Positions 26,160-34,687 of a DNA stretch of 64,000 nt are shown here, in pieces. The notes beneath the pieces were generated by a model. It was not told where the DNA came from and searched no databases. It saw only the letters and a list, made by a program, of their open reading frames with translations. Source of the DNA: JAXLYE01 sp046351595 (GTDB taxonomy: Bacteria > Myxococcota_A > Polyangia > Palsa-1104 > JAEUJZ01); assembly GCA_046351595.1 (NCBI GenBank), contig JAXLYE010000007.1:124001-188000 (forward strand), written 5' to 3'. Position numbers and translations under genes: made by a program. Position 1 is the first letter of the stretch, and every line of letters begins with the position of its first letter.

Positions 26160-27116
26160 ATGGACACCCAGAATCAGACGATGGAAGGCCTCGATCCGAC
26201 CCAGGCGGGCGGCGAGGCGCCGATCACGATGCGCCAGCTGCTCGAGGCGGGCGTGCACTTCGGGCACCAGACCAAGCGCTGGAACCCGAAGATGAAGCCG
26301 TACATCTTCGGCTCGCGCAACGGCATCCACATCATCGATCTGCAGCACACCGTCCGACTGTTCAACCGGGCGTACAACTTCATCGTCAACACCGTGGCCT
26401 CGGGCGGCCACCTGCTCTTCGTCGGCACGAAGAAGCAGGCGCAGGAGGTCATCCAGCAGGAGACCACGCGCTCGGGTCAGTTCTTCGTGACCAACCGCTG
26501 GCTCGGCGGCACGCTGACCAACTTCCGCACCGTCAAGGGCTCGATCGAGCGCCTGCGCGCCCTCGAGAAGATGGCCGAGGACGGGACGTTCGAGCGCCTG
26601 GGCAAGAAGGAAGTGCTCATGCGCATGCGCGAGCGCGACAAGCTCGAGAAGGCGCTCGGCGGCATCAAGGCCATGAACGAGCTGCCGGCGGCGCTGTACG
26701 TCATCGACGCGAAGAAGGAGCACATCGCGATCTCCGAGGCGCGCAAGCTCGAGATCCCGGTCATCGCGATCGCGGACACGAACTGCGACCCCGACGAGCT
26801 TGACTACGTGATCCCGGGCAACGACGACGCGATCCGCGCGATCAAGCTGTTCACCGGCAAGATCGCGGACGCCTGCGTCGTCGGCGCGCGCCTGGGTCGC
26901 GAGCGCGCGGCGCACCACCGCGGCGGCGGCGGCGGCCACGACGAGGACGATCGTGGTTCGATGGGCTCGATGCCGGTCTCGGTGCAGGGCGACGGCCAGG
27001 GCCCGCGCGTCGAGATGGGGCGCCGCCGTGGCGGCCTGCGCTCGACCCCCGCGGCCTCGGCGGCTGGCGGCTCGGTGACCGTGGCGCACGGCGAGGAAGA
27101 AGAGCCCCAGCAGTAG
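26160..27116 (+). CDS. rpsB: 30S ribosomal protein S2
   Basis: 318 residues. Classic S2 blocks: ITMRQLLEAGVHFGHQTKRWNPKM, NGIHIIDLQHT, FVGTKKQAQE, NRWLGGTLTNF, and IPVIAIADTNCDP followed by the NDDAIRAIKL segment. The last 75 residues are an added Gly/His/Glu-rich low-complexity tail. AAGGAG lies 11 nt before the start. It begins the conserved rpsB-tsf-pyrH-frr cluster. Confidence 0.97.
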   Translation: MDTQNQTMEGLDPTQAGGEAPITMRQLLEAGVHFGHQTKRWNPKMKPYIFGSRNGIHIIDLQHTVRLFNRAYNFIVNTVASGGHLLFVGTKKQAQEVIQQETTRSGQFFVTNRWLGGTLTNFRTVKGSIERLRALEKMAEDGTFERLGKKEVLMRMRERDKLEKALGGIKAMNELPAALYVIDAKKEHIAISEARKLEIPVIAIADTNCDPDELDYVIPGNDDAIRAIKLFTGKIADACVVGARLGRERAAHHRGGGGGHDEDDRGSMGSMPVSVQGDGQGPRVEMGRRRGGLRSTPAASAAGGSVTVAHGEEEEPQQ

Positions 27117-27255
27117 CAGCCGGGCCTCCGGGCCCTGCGCTGAACCCGACAACCTCCGGGCCGTCCCGCGGCACAGGCCGCGAGGCGCCGCTGCCAGCGA
27201 CGGCCCGCTCGTTTCCACGAACTAAAAGTCGAAAGATAGAAGGAGCGTCCTCCCT

Positions 27256-27942
27256 ATGGCTCAGATCACTGCGGGAGCGGTTAAAGAACTGCGCGAGCGC
27301 ACGCTGGCCGGCATGGCCGACTGCAAGAAGGCCCTCGAAGAGACCGCCGGCGACATGGAGAAGGCGGCCGAGTGGCTGCGCAAGAAGGGCATCACCAAGG
27401 CCGGCAGCGCGGCGACGCAGGGTCGCGTCGCCAGCGAGGGCGCGGTCACCGCGTACGTGCACATGGGCGGCAAGATCGGCGTGCTGCTCGAGGTCAACTG
27501 CCAGACCGACTTCGTCGCCCGCACCGACGACTTCAAGAACTTCTGCAAGGACGTCGCGATGCACATCGCGGGCCGCGATCCGTTCCCGATGTTCGTCTCG
27601 GACGAGGAGATCCCGGCGGAGATGGTCGAGAAGGAGCGCCGCCTCCAGCTCGAGAAGGCGCAGGAGCAGGGCAAGGGCAAGCCCGAGAACATCCTCACCA
27701 AGATCGTCGAGGGCTCGCTGTCCAAGTGGAAGAAGGACATCTGCCTGCTCGATCAGGAGTTCGTGAAGGATCCGTCGAAGGACATCCGCACGCTCGCGCT
27801 CGAGCTGACCGCGAAGACCGGCGAGAAGATCACCATCCGCCGCTTCACCCGCTACGCGCTCGGCGAGGGCATCCAGAAGAAGGAGGCCGACTTCGCCAAG
27901 GAAGTCGCGGCCCAGATCGAGTCGACGGCCACCAAGGCGTAG
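27256..27942 (+). CDS. tsf: Elongation factor Ts
   Basis: 228 residues, shorter than the E. coli protein (283) and close to the compact form. The N-terminal UBA region has VKELRERTLAGMADCKKALEE, followed by VLLEVNCQTDFVARTDDFK and a dimerisation domain. EF-Ts is the guanine nucleotide exchange factor of EF-Tu. It lies 139 bp after rpsB. Confidence 0.96.
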   Translation: MAQITAGAVKELRERTLAGMADCKKALEETAGDMEKAAEWLRKKGITKAGSAATQGRVASEGAVTAYVHMGGKIGVLLEVNCQTDFVARTDDFKNFCKDVAMHIAGRDPFPMFVSDEEIPAEMVEKERRLQLEKAQEQGKGKPENILTKIVEGSLSKWKKDICLLDQEFVKDPSKDIRTLALELTAKTGEKITIRRFTRYALGEGIQKKEADFAKEVAAQIESTATKA

Positions 27943-28116
27943 CCCCTCGACGAGCCGCTCCCAGGCCGGCGCACCTGGCCCGTCCGTTGGCCGCAGCCAG
28001 GCCAGCGCAGCGGGCCACGGCGCCGGCTCGATCGCCTGGTCCCATCACTCCGTTCGCCCGTCCGATCGTCCGGCCCCTCACCCCGTTCGATCGCACAGAC
28101 CGCGAGGCCCCGTACC

Positions 28117-28884
28117 ATGACGCCCCAGCCGATGTCGCCGCCTGATCCGCAACGTCCCGTCGCTCACGCCGCGCCCGTGTACAAGCGCGTGCTCCTCAAG
28201 CTGTCGGGCGAGGCGCTGATGGGCAGCGGCTCGTTCGGCATCGATCCCGGCACGCTGCACCGCCTGGCCGAGGAGGTGCACGACCTGCACAACCAGGGCG
28301 TCGAGGTGGCGCTGGTGATCGGCGGCGGCAACATCTTCCGCGGCGTCTCGGCCTCGACGCAGCACGGCATGGACCGCGCGTCGGCGGACTACATGGGCAT
28401 GATGGGCACGGTGATGAACGCCCTGGCCATGCAGGACGCCATCGAGCGGCTCGGCATCCCGACGCGGGTCCTGTCCGCGATCGAGATGCGCGAGCTGTGC
28501 GAGCAGTACATCCGGCGGCGCGCGATCCGCCACCTTGAGAAGCGCCGCATCGTCATCTTCGCGGCCGGCACCGGCAACCCGTACTTCACCACCGACACGG
28601 CGGCGGCGCTGCGGGCGATGGAGATCCACGCGGAGGTGCTGCTCAAGGCGACCAAGGTCGACGGCATCTACGACCGCGATCCGATCAAGCACAGCGACGC
28701 GGTGCGCTTCGAGCGGCTGACCTACCTCGAGGTGCTCCAGCGCAACCTGCAGGTCATGGACTCGACGGCGATTGCGCTGTGCCGGGACAACCGGCTGCCG
28801 GTCATCGTCTTCAACCTCCACCAGCGCGGCAACATCGCGCGCGTGGTGGCCGGCGACCTGACCATCGGCACGCGCGTCGAGTGA
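28117..28884 (+). CDS. pyrH: Uridylate kinase
   Basis: 255 residues. Amino-acid-kinase fold: VLLKLSGEALMG, VALVIGGGNIFRG, DYMGMMGTVMNALAMQDA, GTGNPYFTTDTAAALRA and LLKATKVDGIYDRDP. It makes UDP from UMP and ATP, and feeds UDP-sugar synthesis as well as RNA. The N-terminal 20 residues are an extra Pro-rich lead. Normal position after tsf. Confidence 0.96.
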   Translation: MTPQPMSPPDPQRPVAHAAPVYKRVLLKLSGEALMGSGSFGIDPGTLHRLAEEVHDLHNQGVEVALVIGGGNIFRGVSASTQHGMDRASADYMGMMGTVMNALAMQDAIERLGIPTRVLSAIEMRELCEQYIRRRAIRHLEKRRIVIFAAGTGNPYFTTDTAAALRAMEIHAEVLLKATKVDGIYDRDPIKHSDAVRFERLTYLEVLQRNLQVMDSTAIALCRDNRLPVIVFNLHQRGNIARVVAGDLTIGTRVE

Positions 28885-29016
28885 GCCGGCCTCCGTCGTC
28901 GGAACCCGGCCGATCCGCCCCTTCCCACAGACCCTGGTGATCCGCGGAGCGGCGCACCCCATGCCAGAACCGAGCGGCTGTGCTTACATGCGGCGCGTGA
29001 TGAGCCCGCGCGGCCA

Positions 29017-29064
29017 GACCCGAGCCCGCGTCGACCCGAGCCCGCGTCGACCCGAGCCCGCGTC
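29017..29064. repeat. 16-bp tandem repeat, three exact copies
   Basis: The unit GACCCGAGCCCGCGTC is repeated three times without change, from 29017, 29033 and 29049. Confidence 0.85.
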
Positions 29065-29181
29065 AGGTCGACGGTCGCGGCGCCGCCCGCTCCAGCAACG
29101 TCCCGCTCCCGCCTCGGCCCTGCGGTCGTCCCGACCGTCCGGCCCGTCGCCGTGCCCCCCAGACGGAGACGTAGACCCGCG

Positions 29182-29204
29182 GCTCTTGACGGCAATTCAA
29201 GAGC
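29182..29204 (+). promoter_or_regulatory. Hairpin immediately upstream of the frr SD
   Basis: A perfect 8-bp stem GCTCTTGA / TCAAGAGC with a 7-nt loop ends 4 nt before AGAGG, the probable frr SD (29208-29212). It could act as an attenuator, an RNA processing site or an initiation modulator. No T run follows, so it is unlikely to be a terminator. Confidence 0.5.
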
Positions 29205-29216
29205 AAGAGAGGATGC

Positions 29217-29780
29217 ATGAGCATGGTCAACGATGTCCTGAAAGACCTTGAGGGCAGCATCGCAAAGGCGATGGATGCCTTCAGCCGCGAGCTGGCCAAG
29301 GTCCGCACGGGGAGAGCCAACGCAACCATGCTGGACTCCGTGCGCGTCGACTACTACGGCGTGCCGACGCCCGTGAACCAGATGGCGAACGTGACCGTGC
29401 AGGACGCGCGGCTCATCGTCGTCAAGCCCTGGGAGAAGCGGCTCATCGGCGACGTCGAGAAGGCGATCCGCGACGCCGGCCTCGGCGTCAACCCGAGCTC
29501 GGACGGCGAGATCATCCGCCTGGCGATCCCGCCGCTGACGCAGGAGCGCCGCAAGGAGATGACCAAGCTGGTCAACAAGCTCGGCGAGGAAGCGCGGGTC
29601 GCCGTGCGTGGCTGCCGCCGCGAGGCGCGCGAGATGCTCGAGATGGCGCAGAAGGACGGCGACATCACCGAGGACGAACTTGATCAGGGGCAGAAGAAGA
29701 TCCAGGCGGTCATCGACAAAGGCATCGAGAAGATCGACGGCGTTGTCGAGAAGAAGCAGTCTGAGATCATGGAGGTTTAG
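29217..29780 (+). CDS. frr: Ribosome recycling factor
   Basis: 187 residues. Typical RRF blocks: ELAKVRTGRANATMLDSVRVDYYG, TPVNQMANVTV, PWEKRLIGDVEKAI, and IPPLTQERRKEMTKLV, and the three-helix bundle is complete. It ends in TAG 29778-29780. The last codons contain GGAGG (29771-29775), which appears to be the SD for the kinase that follows in the same frame. Confidence 0.96.
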   Translation: MSMVNDVLKDLEGSIAKAMDAFSRELAKVRTGRANATMLDSVRVDYYGVPTPVNQMANVTVQDARLIVVKPWEKRLIGDVEKAIRDAGLGVNPSSDGEIIRLAIPPLTQERRKEMTKLVNKLGEEARVAVRGCRREAREMLEMAQKDGDITEDELDQGQKKIQAVIDKGIEKIDGVVEKKQSEIMEV

Positions 29781-29783
29781 CTC

Positions 29784-31412
29784 CTGGAGCAGCTAGACTT
29801 CAGCCCGCAGTTCGGCAAGTACGAGCTGCTCGCCCACCTGGCGACTGGCGGAATGGCCGAGATCTACCTGGCGCGCATGGCCGGGACGGACGGCTTTTCC
29901 AAGCTCGTCGTCATCAAGCGACTCCTCTCGGAGATGGCGAAAGATCCGGAGTTCGTCCAGATGTTCCTGGACGAGGCCCGGATCAACGCGCGTCTCAACC
30001 ACTCCAACATCGTGCAGGTGCTGGAGCTGGGCGAGGTCGACGGCCAGTACTTCATCGCCATGGAGTACGTCTCGGGCCTGTCGGTGGCGCAGGTCGGCAA
30101 GCTGGCGACGCAGCGGCTCGGCGAGGTGCCCCAGGGCGTCGCCTGCGGCATCGTCGCGCAGGCCTGCGCCGGCCTGCACCATGCCCACGAGACGACGCTG
30201 CCCGACGGCTCGAACATGGGCATCATCCACCGCGACGTGACGCCGCAGAACCTCATCCTGACGTATGAGGGCTTCGTCAAGGTCGTAGACTTCGGCATCG
30301 CCAAGGCCGAGGGCCGCGCGACGCGCACGCGCGCCGGTGTGGTCAAGGGCAAGTTCGCCTATATGAGCCCGGAGCAGTGCACGGGCGGCACCATCGACCG
30401 CCGCACCGACATCTTCGCGCTGGGCATCATCCTGTTCGAGCTGTGCACGGCGCGGCGTCTGTTCAAGCGCGCCAACACGTTCGAGACCTACGAGGCGATC
30501 ATCAAGTGCGAGGTGCCGGATCCCTCGTCGGTGAACCCGGCGGTTTCGCCCAAGATCGCGCAGGTCATCCAGAAGGCGCTGGCCAAGAAGCCCGACGATC
30601 GCTTCCCGTCGGCCGAGGCCATGCAGGAGGCGCTCGAGCTGGCGATGCGGCGGTCGCAGGTCCGCGGCTCGGCCATGGATCTCGCGCGCTTCATCGAGAA
30701 CAACTTCAAGGATCAGATCAAAGAGCAGGAGGATCTGATCCGCCGCATCGAGGCCGGCGAGCTGTCGCAGGGCGAGCACCAGCACGACGCCGAGGCCAGC
30801 CGCATCGCCGAGAACTACGCGGCGCTCAGCGAGAACGACATCGAAGAGGCCGACGACGAGGAGCCGGCGGACGGGCCGACCAAGCAGGACGGGAGCTCGC
30901 CGGCCGCCGCCAAGAAGCCGCTGCCGCCGCCGCCCGCGGTGCCGTCGCTGCAGAAGCAGGCGGCGCCGCTGCCGAACATGCCGGTCTCGATGGCGCTGCC
31001 GGTCATCAACGCCAAGAAGGCGCTCGAGGACATGCTCACCGGCAAGGCGCCCAACCTCCTCGGCGACAAGCTCGAGGGGCTGGCGCGCGCGGCGAACATC
31101 CAGGCGCCCGCGAAGGACGGGCCGAGCTCGGGCCAGGGCCTGGCGCCGCCGCGGCCGATGACCGGGCAGGGCTTCGGGGTGCGGCCGCCGAGCGGGCAGG
31201 GCCTGGCGCCGCCCTCGGGCATGGTGCCGGCGATCACGCCGTCGTCGCCGTCGTCGTCGCCTTCAAGCGACACGCCGATGCGGCCGAGCAGCGCCGGGGC
31301 GCCGATGGGCGCGCTCGACAAGCTGGCGAACCTGCCCCTGCCGGCGCTCGTGGGCATCGGCGCCGCGATCGCGATCCTATCGGCGCTGCTGACGGCGCTG
31401 CTGATCTGGTAG
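29784..31412 (+). CDS. Ser/Thr protein kinase with probable CTG start, coupled to frr
   Basis: 542 residues if started at CTG 29784. The glycine loop (LATGGMAEIYLAR) needs sequence upstream of the first ATG (29853). In frame upstream there is no ATG, GTG or TTG before the frr stop; only CTG 29784, placed 8 nt after GGAGG. Kinase landmarks: Lys in LVVIKRLL, HRDVTPQN in place of HRDLKPEN (a variant frequent in myxobacteria), DFGIAK and FAYMSPEQC. The C-terminal half is Pro-rich and repetitive (SGQGLAPP units) and ends in a transmembrane helix (LVGIGAAIAILSALLTALLIW). A cotranscript with frr is likely. Confidence 0.8.
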   Translation: MEQLDFSPQFGKYELLAHLATGGMAEIYLARMAGTDGFSKLVVIKRLLSEMAKDPEFVQMFLDEARINARLNHSNIVQVLELGEVDGQYFIAMEYVSGLSVAQVGKLATQRLGEVPQGVACGIVAQACAGLHHAHETTLPDGSNMGIIHRDVTPQNLILTYEGFVKVVDFGIAKAEGRATRTRAGVVKGKFAYMSPEQCTGGTIDRRTDIFALGIILFELCTARRLFKRANTFETYEAIIKCEVPDPSSVNPAVSPKIAQVIQKALAKKPDDRFPSAEAMQEALELAMRRSQVRGSAMDLARFIENNFKDQIKEQEDLIRRIEAGELSQGEHQHDAEASRIAENYAALSENDIEEADDEEPADGPTKQDGSSPAAAKKPLPPPPAVPSLQKQAAPLPNMPVSMALPVINAKKALEDMLTGKAPNLLGDKLEGLARAANIQAPAKDGPSSGQGLAPPRPMTGQGFGVRPPSGQGLAPPSGMVPAITPSSPSSSPSSDTPMRPSSAGAPMGALDKLANLPLPALVGIGAAIAILSALLTALLIW

Positions 31413-31657
31413 CCGGCCAGCGGGCTTAGGCGCTCGCTTGGCCGCCTGGCCGCTCGCTCGGCCGCGCGACGGGGAATCGACCCGCTGTGCGCTCTGGGCG
31501 CTGCTTCGCGCGGCCGTGCACGCGGGTCCGCAGCGGCGCGGCCGACTGTGCTAGCTTGCGGCGCGAGCTTGCCGCCCGCGTCGAGGCGGTGCTCGGTGAA
31601 TGACCGACTTGCTCGGCTCCGCAGCACCGCGGAGACCGCAGAGGACACGAGGCCAAC

Positions 31658-33274
31658 ATGATCGCGCAGCAAGGCAAGGACACCGTCCGCACGTACACCG
31701 GCACGCCCGCCACCCTCGAGTGCCACGACCCCGCGACGCTGGAGCGCCTGGGCGAGGTCCCCTCGTTCAGCCGCGCCGAGGTGGTCGAGCGGGTGCAGCG
31801 CGCGCGCGCGGCGCAGGCGGCGTGGGGGCAGACGACGTTCGCCGAGCGGCGGCGGGTGCTGCGCGCGCTGCTCGACTGGATCCTCGCGCACCAGGAGGAG
31901 ATCTGCCGGCTCTGCTCGCGCGACTCGGGCAAGACGATCGTCGACGCGGCGATGGGCGAGGTCTTCCCGGTGTGCGAGAAGATCCGCTACCTCATCGAGC
32001 ACGGCGAGAAGGACCTCGCACCCGAGCCGCGGCCCTCGGGCCTGCTCATGCACAAGGCGGCGCGCGTCGAGTACTCGCCGCTCGGTGTCGTCGGCGTCAT
32101 CTGCCCCTTCAACTTCCCCTTCCACAACATCCTGTGCCCGGTGGTGCCGGCGCTGTTCGCCGGCAACGCGGTCGTGGCCAAGGTTTCGGAGTGGACCTCG
32201 TGGTCCGCGGCCGACTTCCAGGCGATGTTCGACGAGGTGCTGCGCAGCTGCGGCCACTCGCCCGAGCTCGTGCAGATCCTCACCGGCGGCGGCGAGACCG
32301 GCAGCGCGCTGGTGACCTCGGGCGTGCAGAAGATCTTCTTCACCGGCTCGCCCGAGAACGGCAAGAAGGTGATGGCCGCCGCCGCCGAGACGCTGACGCC
32401 GGTCGAGCTGGAGCTCGGCGGCAAGGACCCGATGATCGTCTGCGACGACGCGGATCTCGAGCAGGCGGTGGCCGCGTCGATGCTCGGCACGTTCACCGCG
32501 TGCGGCCAGATGTGCGTCGCCGCCGAGCGCATCATCGTCTTCGACGCCATCTACGACCGCTTCGTCGACGAGGTGGTGCGCCGCACGCAGGCGCTGCGCC
32601 AGGGCCCGCCCGCGCACGATCCGGGCGGCGAGTTCGACGTCGGCGCCACGACCATGCCGCGCCAGCTCGCGATCATCCAGCGCCAGATCGACGACGCGGT
32701 GCAGAAGGGCGCGCGCATCCTCGTCGGCGGTCAGCGCAACCCGCGCTACCCGGGGCAGTTCTTCGAGCCGACCGTGGTCGTCGACTGCGACAGCTCGATG
32801 GCGCTGGTGCGCGAGGAGACCTTCGGCCCGGTCATGACCGTCCTGCGCGTCAGCTCCGAGGAGGAGGCGGTGCGCGTCGCCAACGACACCGCCTACGGCC
32901 TGGGCTCCAGCGTCTTCACCAGGAGCGCGGCCCGCGGCGAGCGCATCGCCCGGCGCATCAGCGCCGGCATGACCGTCGTGAATGACTACGGCATCGCCTA
33001 CATGATCCAGAGCGCGCCGTTCGGAGGCACGCGCATCTCGGGCTTCGGCCGCATCAACGGCCGCGAGGGCCTGCGCGCCTGCTGCCACGTAAAGACGATC
33101 GTCACCGACAAGCTGCCGATCCACATGGCGATGTCGATGTACCCGGTGCGCAAGGCGACGTACCCGCTGCTCGAGAGCGCGGTGACGATGATCTACGGCG
33201 ACGGCCTGCGCACGCGCGCCCGCGGCCTGGCCGGGGTCGCGAAGAACCTGGCGCGCCTGGCGCTCAACCGCTGA
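31658..33274 (+). CDS. Aldehyde dehydrogenase
   Basis: 538 residues. NAD-dependent ALDH fold: CPFNFPFHNI and AGNAVVAKVSEWT (cofactor binding), FFTGSPENGKKV, catalytic Glu in LELGGKDP, and nucleophile Cys in ACGQMCVAAERI, followed by EETFGPVM. The sequence past the FGGTRISGFGR end is about 60 residues longer than usual, with a hydrophobic/basic tail that may bind membrane. Substrate not evident. SD GAGG lies before ATG 31658. Confidence 0.9.
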   Translation: MIAQQGKDTVRTYTGTPATLECHDPATLERLGEVPSFSRAEVVERVQRARAAQAAWGQTTFAERRRVLRALLDWILAHQEEICRLCSRDSGKTIVDAAMGEVFPVCEKIRYLIEHGEKDLAPEPRPSGLLMHKAARVEYSPLGVVGVICPFNFPFHNILCPVVPALFAGNAVVAKVSEWTSWSAADFQAMFDEVLRSCGHSPELVQILTGGGETGSALVTSGVQKIFFTGSPENGKKVMAAAAETLTPVELELGGKDPMIVCDDADLEQAVAASMLGTFTACGQMCVAAERIIVFDAIYDRFVDEVVRRTQALRQGPPAHDPGGEFDVGATTMPRQLAIIQRQIDDAVQKGARILVGGQRNPRYPGQFFEPTVVVDCDSSMALVREETFGPVMTVLRVSSEEEAVRVANDTAYGLGSSVFTRSAARGERIARRISAGMTVVNDYGIAYMIQSAPFGGTRISGFGRINGREGLRACCHVKTIVTDKLPIHMAMSMYPVRKATYPLLESAVTMIYGDGLRTRARGLAGVAKNLARLALNR

Positions 33275-33323
33275 GCGCGCAAACTCCGGATCCGCGGCCG
33301 GAGCTCTGGCCTAGGATTTGGGG

Positions 33324-34367
33324 ATGCAGACACCCGACAGTCCGGAACGGGCCGCGGCGCCCGCGCAGGTCGTGATCACCGGGGCCAGCGGCCTCGTCGG
33401 CGGCAACCTGGCGGCGCTGCTCACCGCGGCCGGTCACACGGTCCGCTGCACGCAGCGTCGGCACAGCCGCATCGATCACCTGGCCCACCTGCCGATCGAG
33501 TGGGTGCACGCGGATCTGCTGGATCCGCTCTCTTTGGAGCGCGCCTTCCGCGGCGCCGCGGTGGTCTTCAACTGCGCCGCCGACGTCCGCATCCTGAGCC
33601 GCGTCACCGAGTCGCTGCGCCGCAACAACGTCGAGGGCAGCGAGAACGTGGTCGCCGCGGTGCGGGCCGCCGGGGTGCCGCGCCTGGTCCACTGCTCGTC
33701 GGTCGTCACCATCGGCATCGCCGAGGGCGCCGCGGCCGCCGCCGAGGACGCCGCGTGGAACCTGCCGGCGCACGGCCTGACCGACGGCTACGCCGCGACC
33801 AAGCGCGCCGCCGAGGAGGCGGTGCTGCGCAGCGACGTCGACGTGGTGGTGGTGAACCCGGCGTACATGCTCGGGCCGCTGGACGCGCGGCCGAGCTCGG
33901 GCCAGATGATCCTCAACGTAGTCGAGGGCAAGGTCCCGGGCTACACCGACGGCTACAACAACTTCGTCGACGTGCGCGACGTGGGCCGCGGCATGATCGC
34001 GGCGTGGCAGCGCGGCCGCCGCGGCGAGCGCTACATCCTCGGCGGCCACGACCTGACCTACCGCGAGTTCATGGAGCGCGTCGCCGCCGTCGCGGGCTGC
34101 CGCGCGCCCGGCTTCCGCGTGCCGCGCGCCCTGGCCTCGCTCATCGGCTGGTTCGGCGACCTCAGCGAGCGCCTGACCGGAGAGGAGCCGATGCTCAACT
34201 CGGTGAAGATCCGCTATGCCTACTGCCGCGGCCACCGCTTCAGCTCGGACAAGGCGCGCCGCGAGCTCGGCTACAGCCCCGGCCCGATCGAGCCCGCGAT
34301 CGCGGACGCGCTCGACTGGTTCCGCGCCAACGGGATGCTGCACAAAGTGGCCGGCAAGACTGGCTGA
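33324..34367 (+). CDS. NAD-dependent epimerase/dehydratase family (SDR) protein
   Basis: 347 residues from ATG 33324 (TTG 33318 is possible). Rossmann start VVITGASGLVGGNLA, NVEGSENVVAAVRAAGVPRLVHCSS, the YAATKRAAE catalytic Tyr-x3-Lys, and VNPAYMLGP. It is like the dihydroflavonol-reductase/HpnA-type extended SDRs, some of which act in hopanoid synthesis. It lies 49 bp after the aldehyde dehydrogenase and probably belongs to its operon. Confidence 0.85.
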   Translation: MQTPDSPERAAAPAQVVITGASGLVGGNLAALLTAAGHTVRCTQRRHSRIDHLAHLPIEWVHADLLDPLSLERAFRGAAVVFNCAADVRILSRVTESLRRNNVEGSENVVAAVRAAGVPRLVHCSSVVTIGIAEGAAAAAEDAAWNLPAHGLTDGYAATKRAAEEAVLRSDVDVVVVNPAYMLGPLDARPSSGQMILNVVEGKVPGYTDGYNNFVDVRDVGRGMIAAWQRGRRGERYILGGHDLTYREFMERVAAVAGCRAPGFRVPRALASLIGWFGDLSERLTGEEPMLNSVKIRYAYCRGHRFSSDKARRELGYSPGPIEPAIADALDWFRANGMLHKVAGKTG

Positions 34368-34687
34368 TTCCAGGCACGTCCGGGCCGTCCGGGCCGTCCG
34401 GGCCGGCGCGGGCGTCGGCTTCCTGAACCCGGCTCGCCGCGGGCCACAGATTCCTGAGGGACGGCTGCGCAGCGCGCTCGCGGCCCGGGCGCAAGGCGGC
34501 CGCGCTGTCCGAGGATGAGCGCGAAGGAGGCCGCCCGCGCGGCGCCGCGCGCACCGGCTGGCACGATCGGTGCCTGAATCGCTCTCACCAGCACCGCACG
34601 GCCGGAGTCGGCCGCGGGCTGAAACGCAGTACGCTCGGTACTCTCGCCGCGGAGCGCGGCACAGCCGGTCCAGCAAGGAGGCAACGG
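34368..34687. other. Intergenic region with 9-bp repeats
   Basis: About 320 bp. It begins with three exact copies of GTCCGGGCC (34378-34404). The rest holds the upstream region of the Cys-rich lipoprotein. No gene is seen. Confidence 0.55.

Larger units (their letters stand above)
28885..29216. other. pyrH-frr intergenic region
   Basis: About 330 bp, long for this cluster. It holds a 16-bp tandem repeat (29017-29064) and a hairpin next to the frr start (29182-29204). The 104-codon open frame across it is repeat-derived and not believable. Confidence 0.55.

Noticed and set aside
28937..29251. 104-codon frame in the pyrH-frr gap
   Set aside because: It is largely the translated 16-bp repeat and overlaps the frr start; no SD.
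29217..31412. RRF-kinase fusion by UAG readthrough
   Set aside because: Both lie in one frame separated by TAG, but GGAGG at ideal spacing to CTG 29784 explains the kinase start without readthrough.
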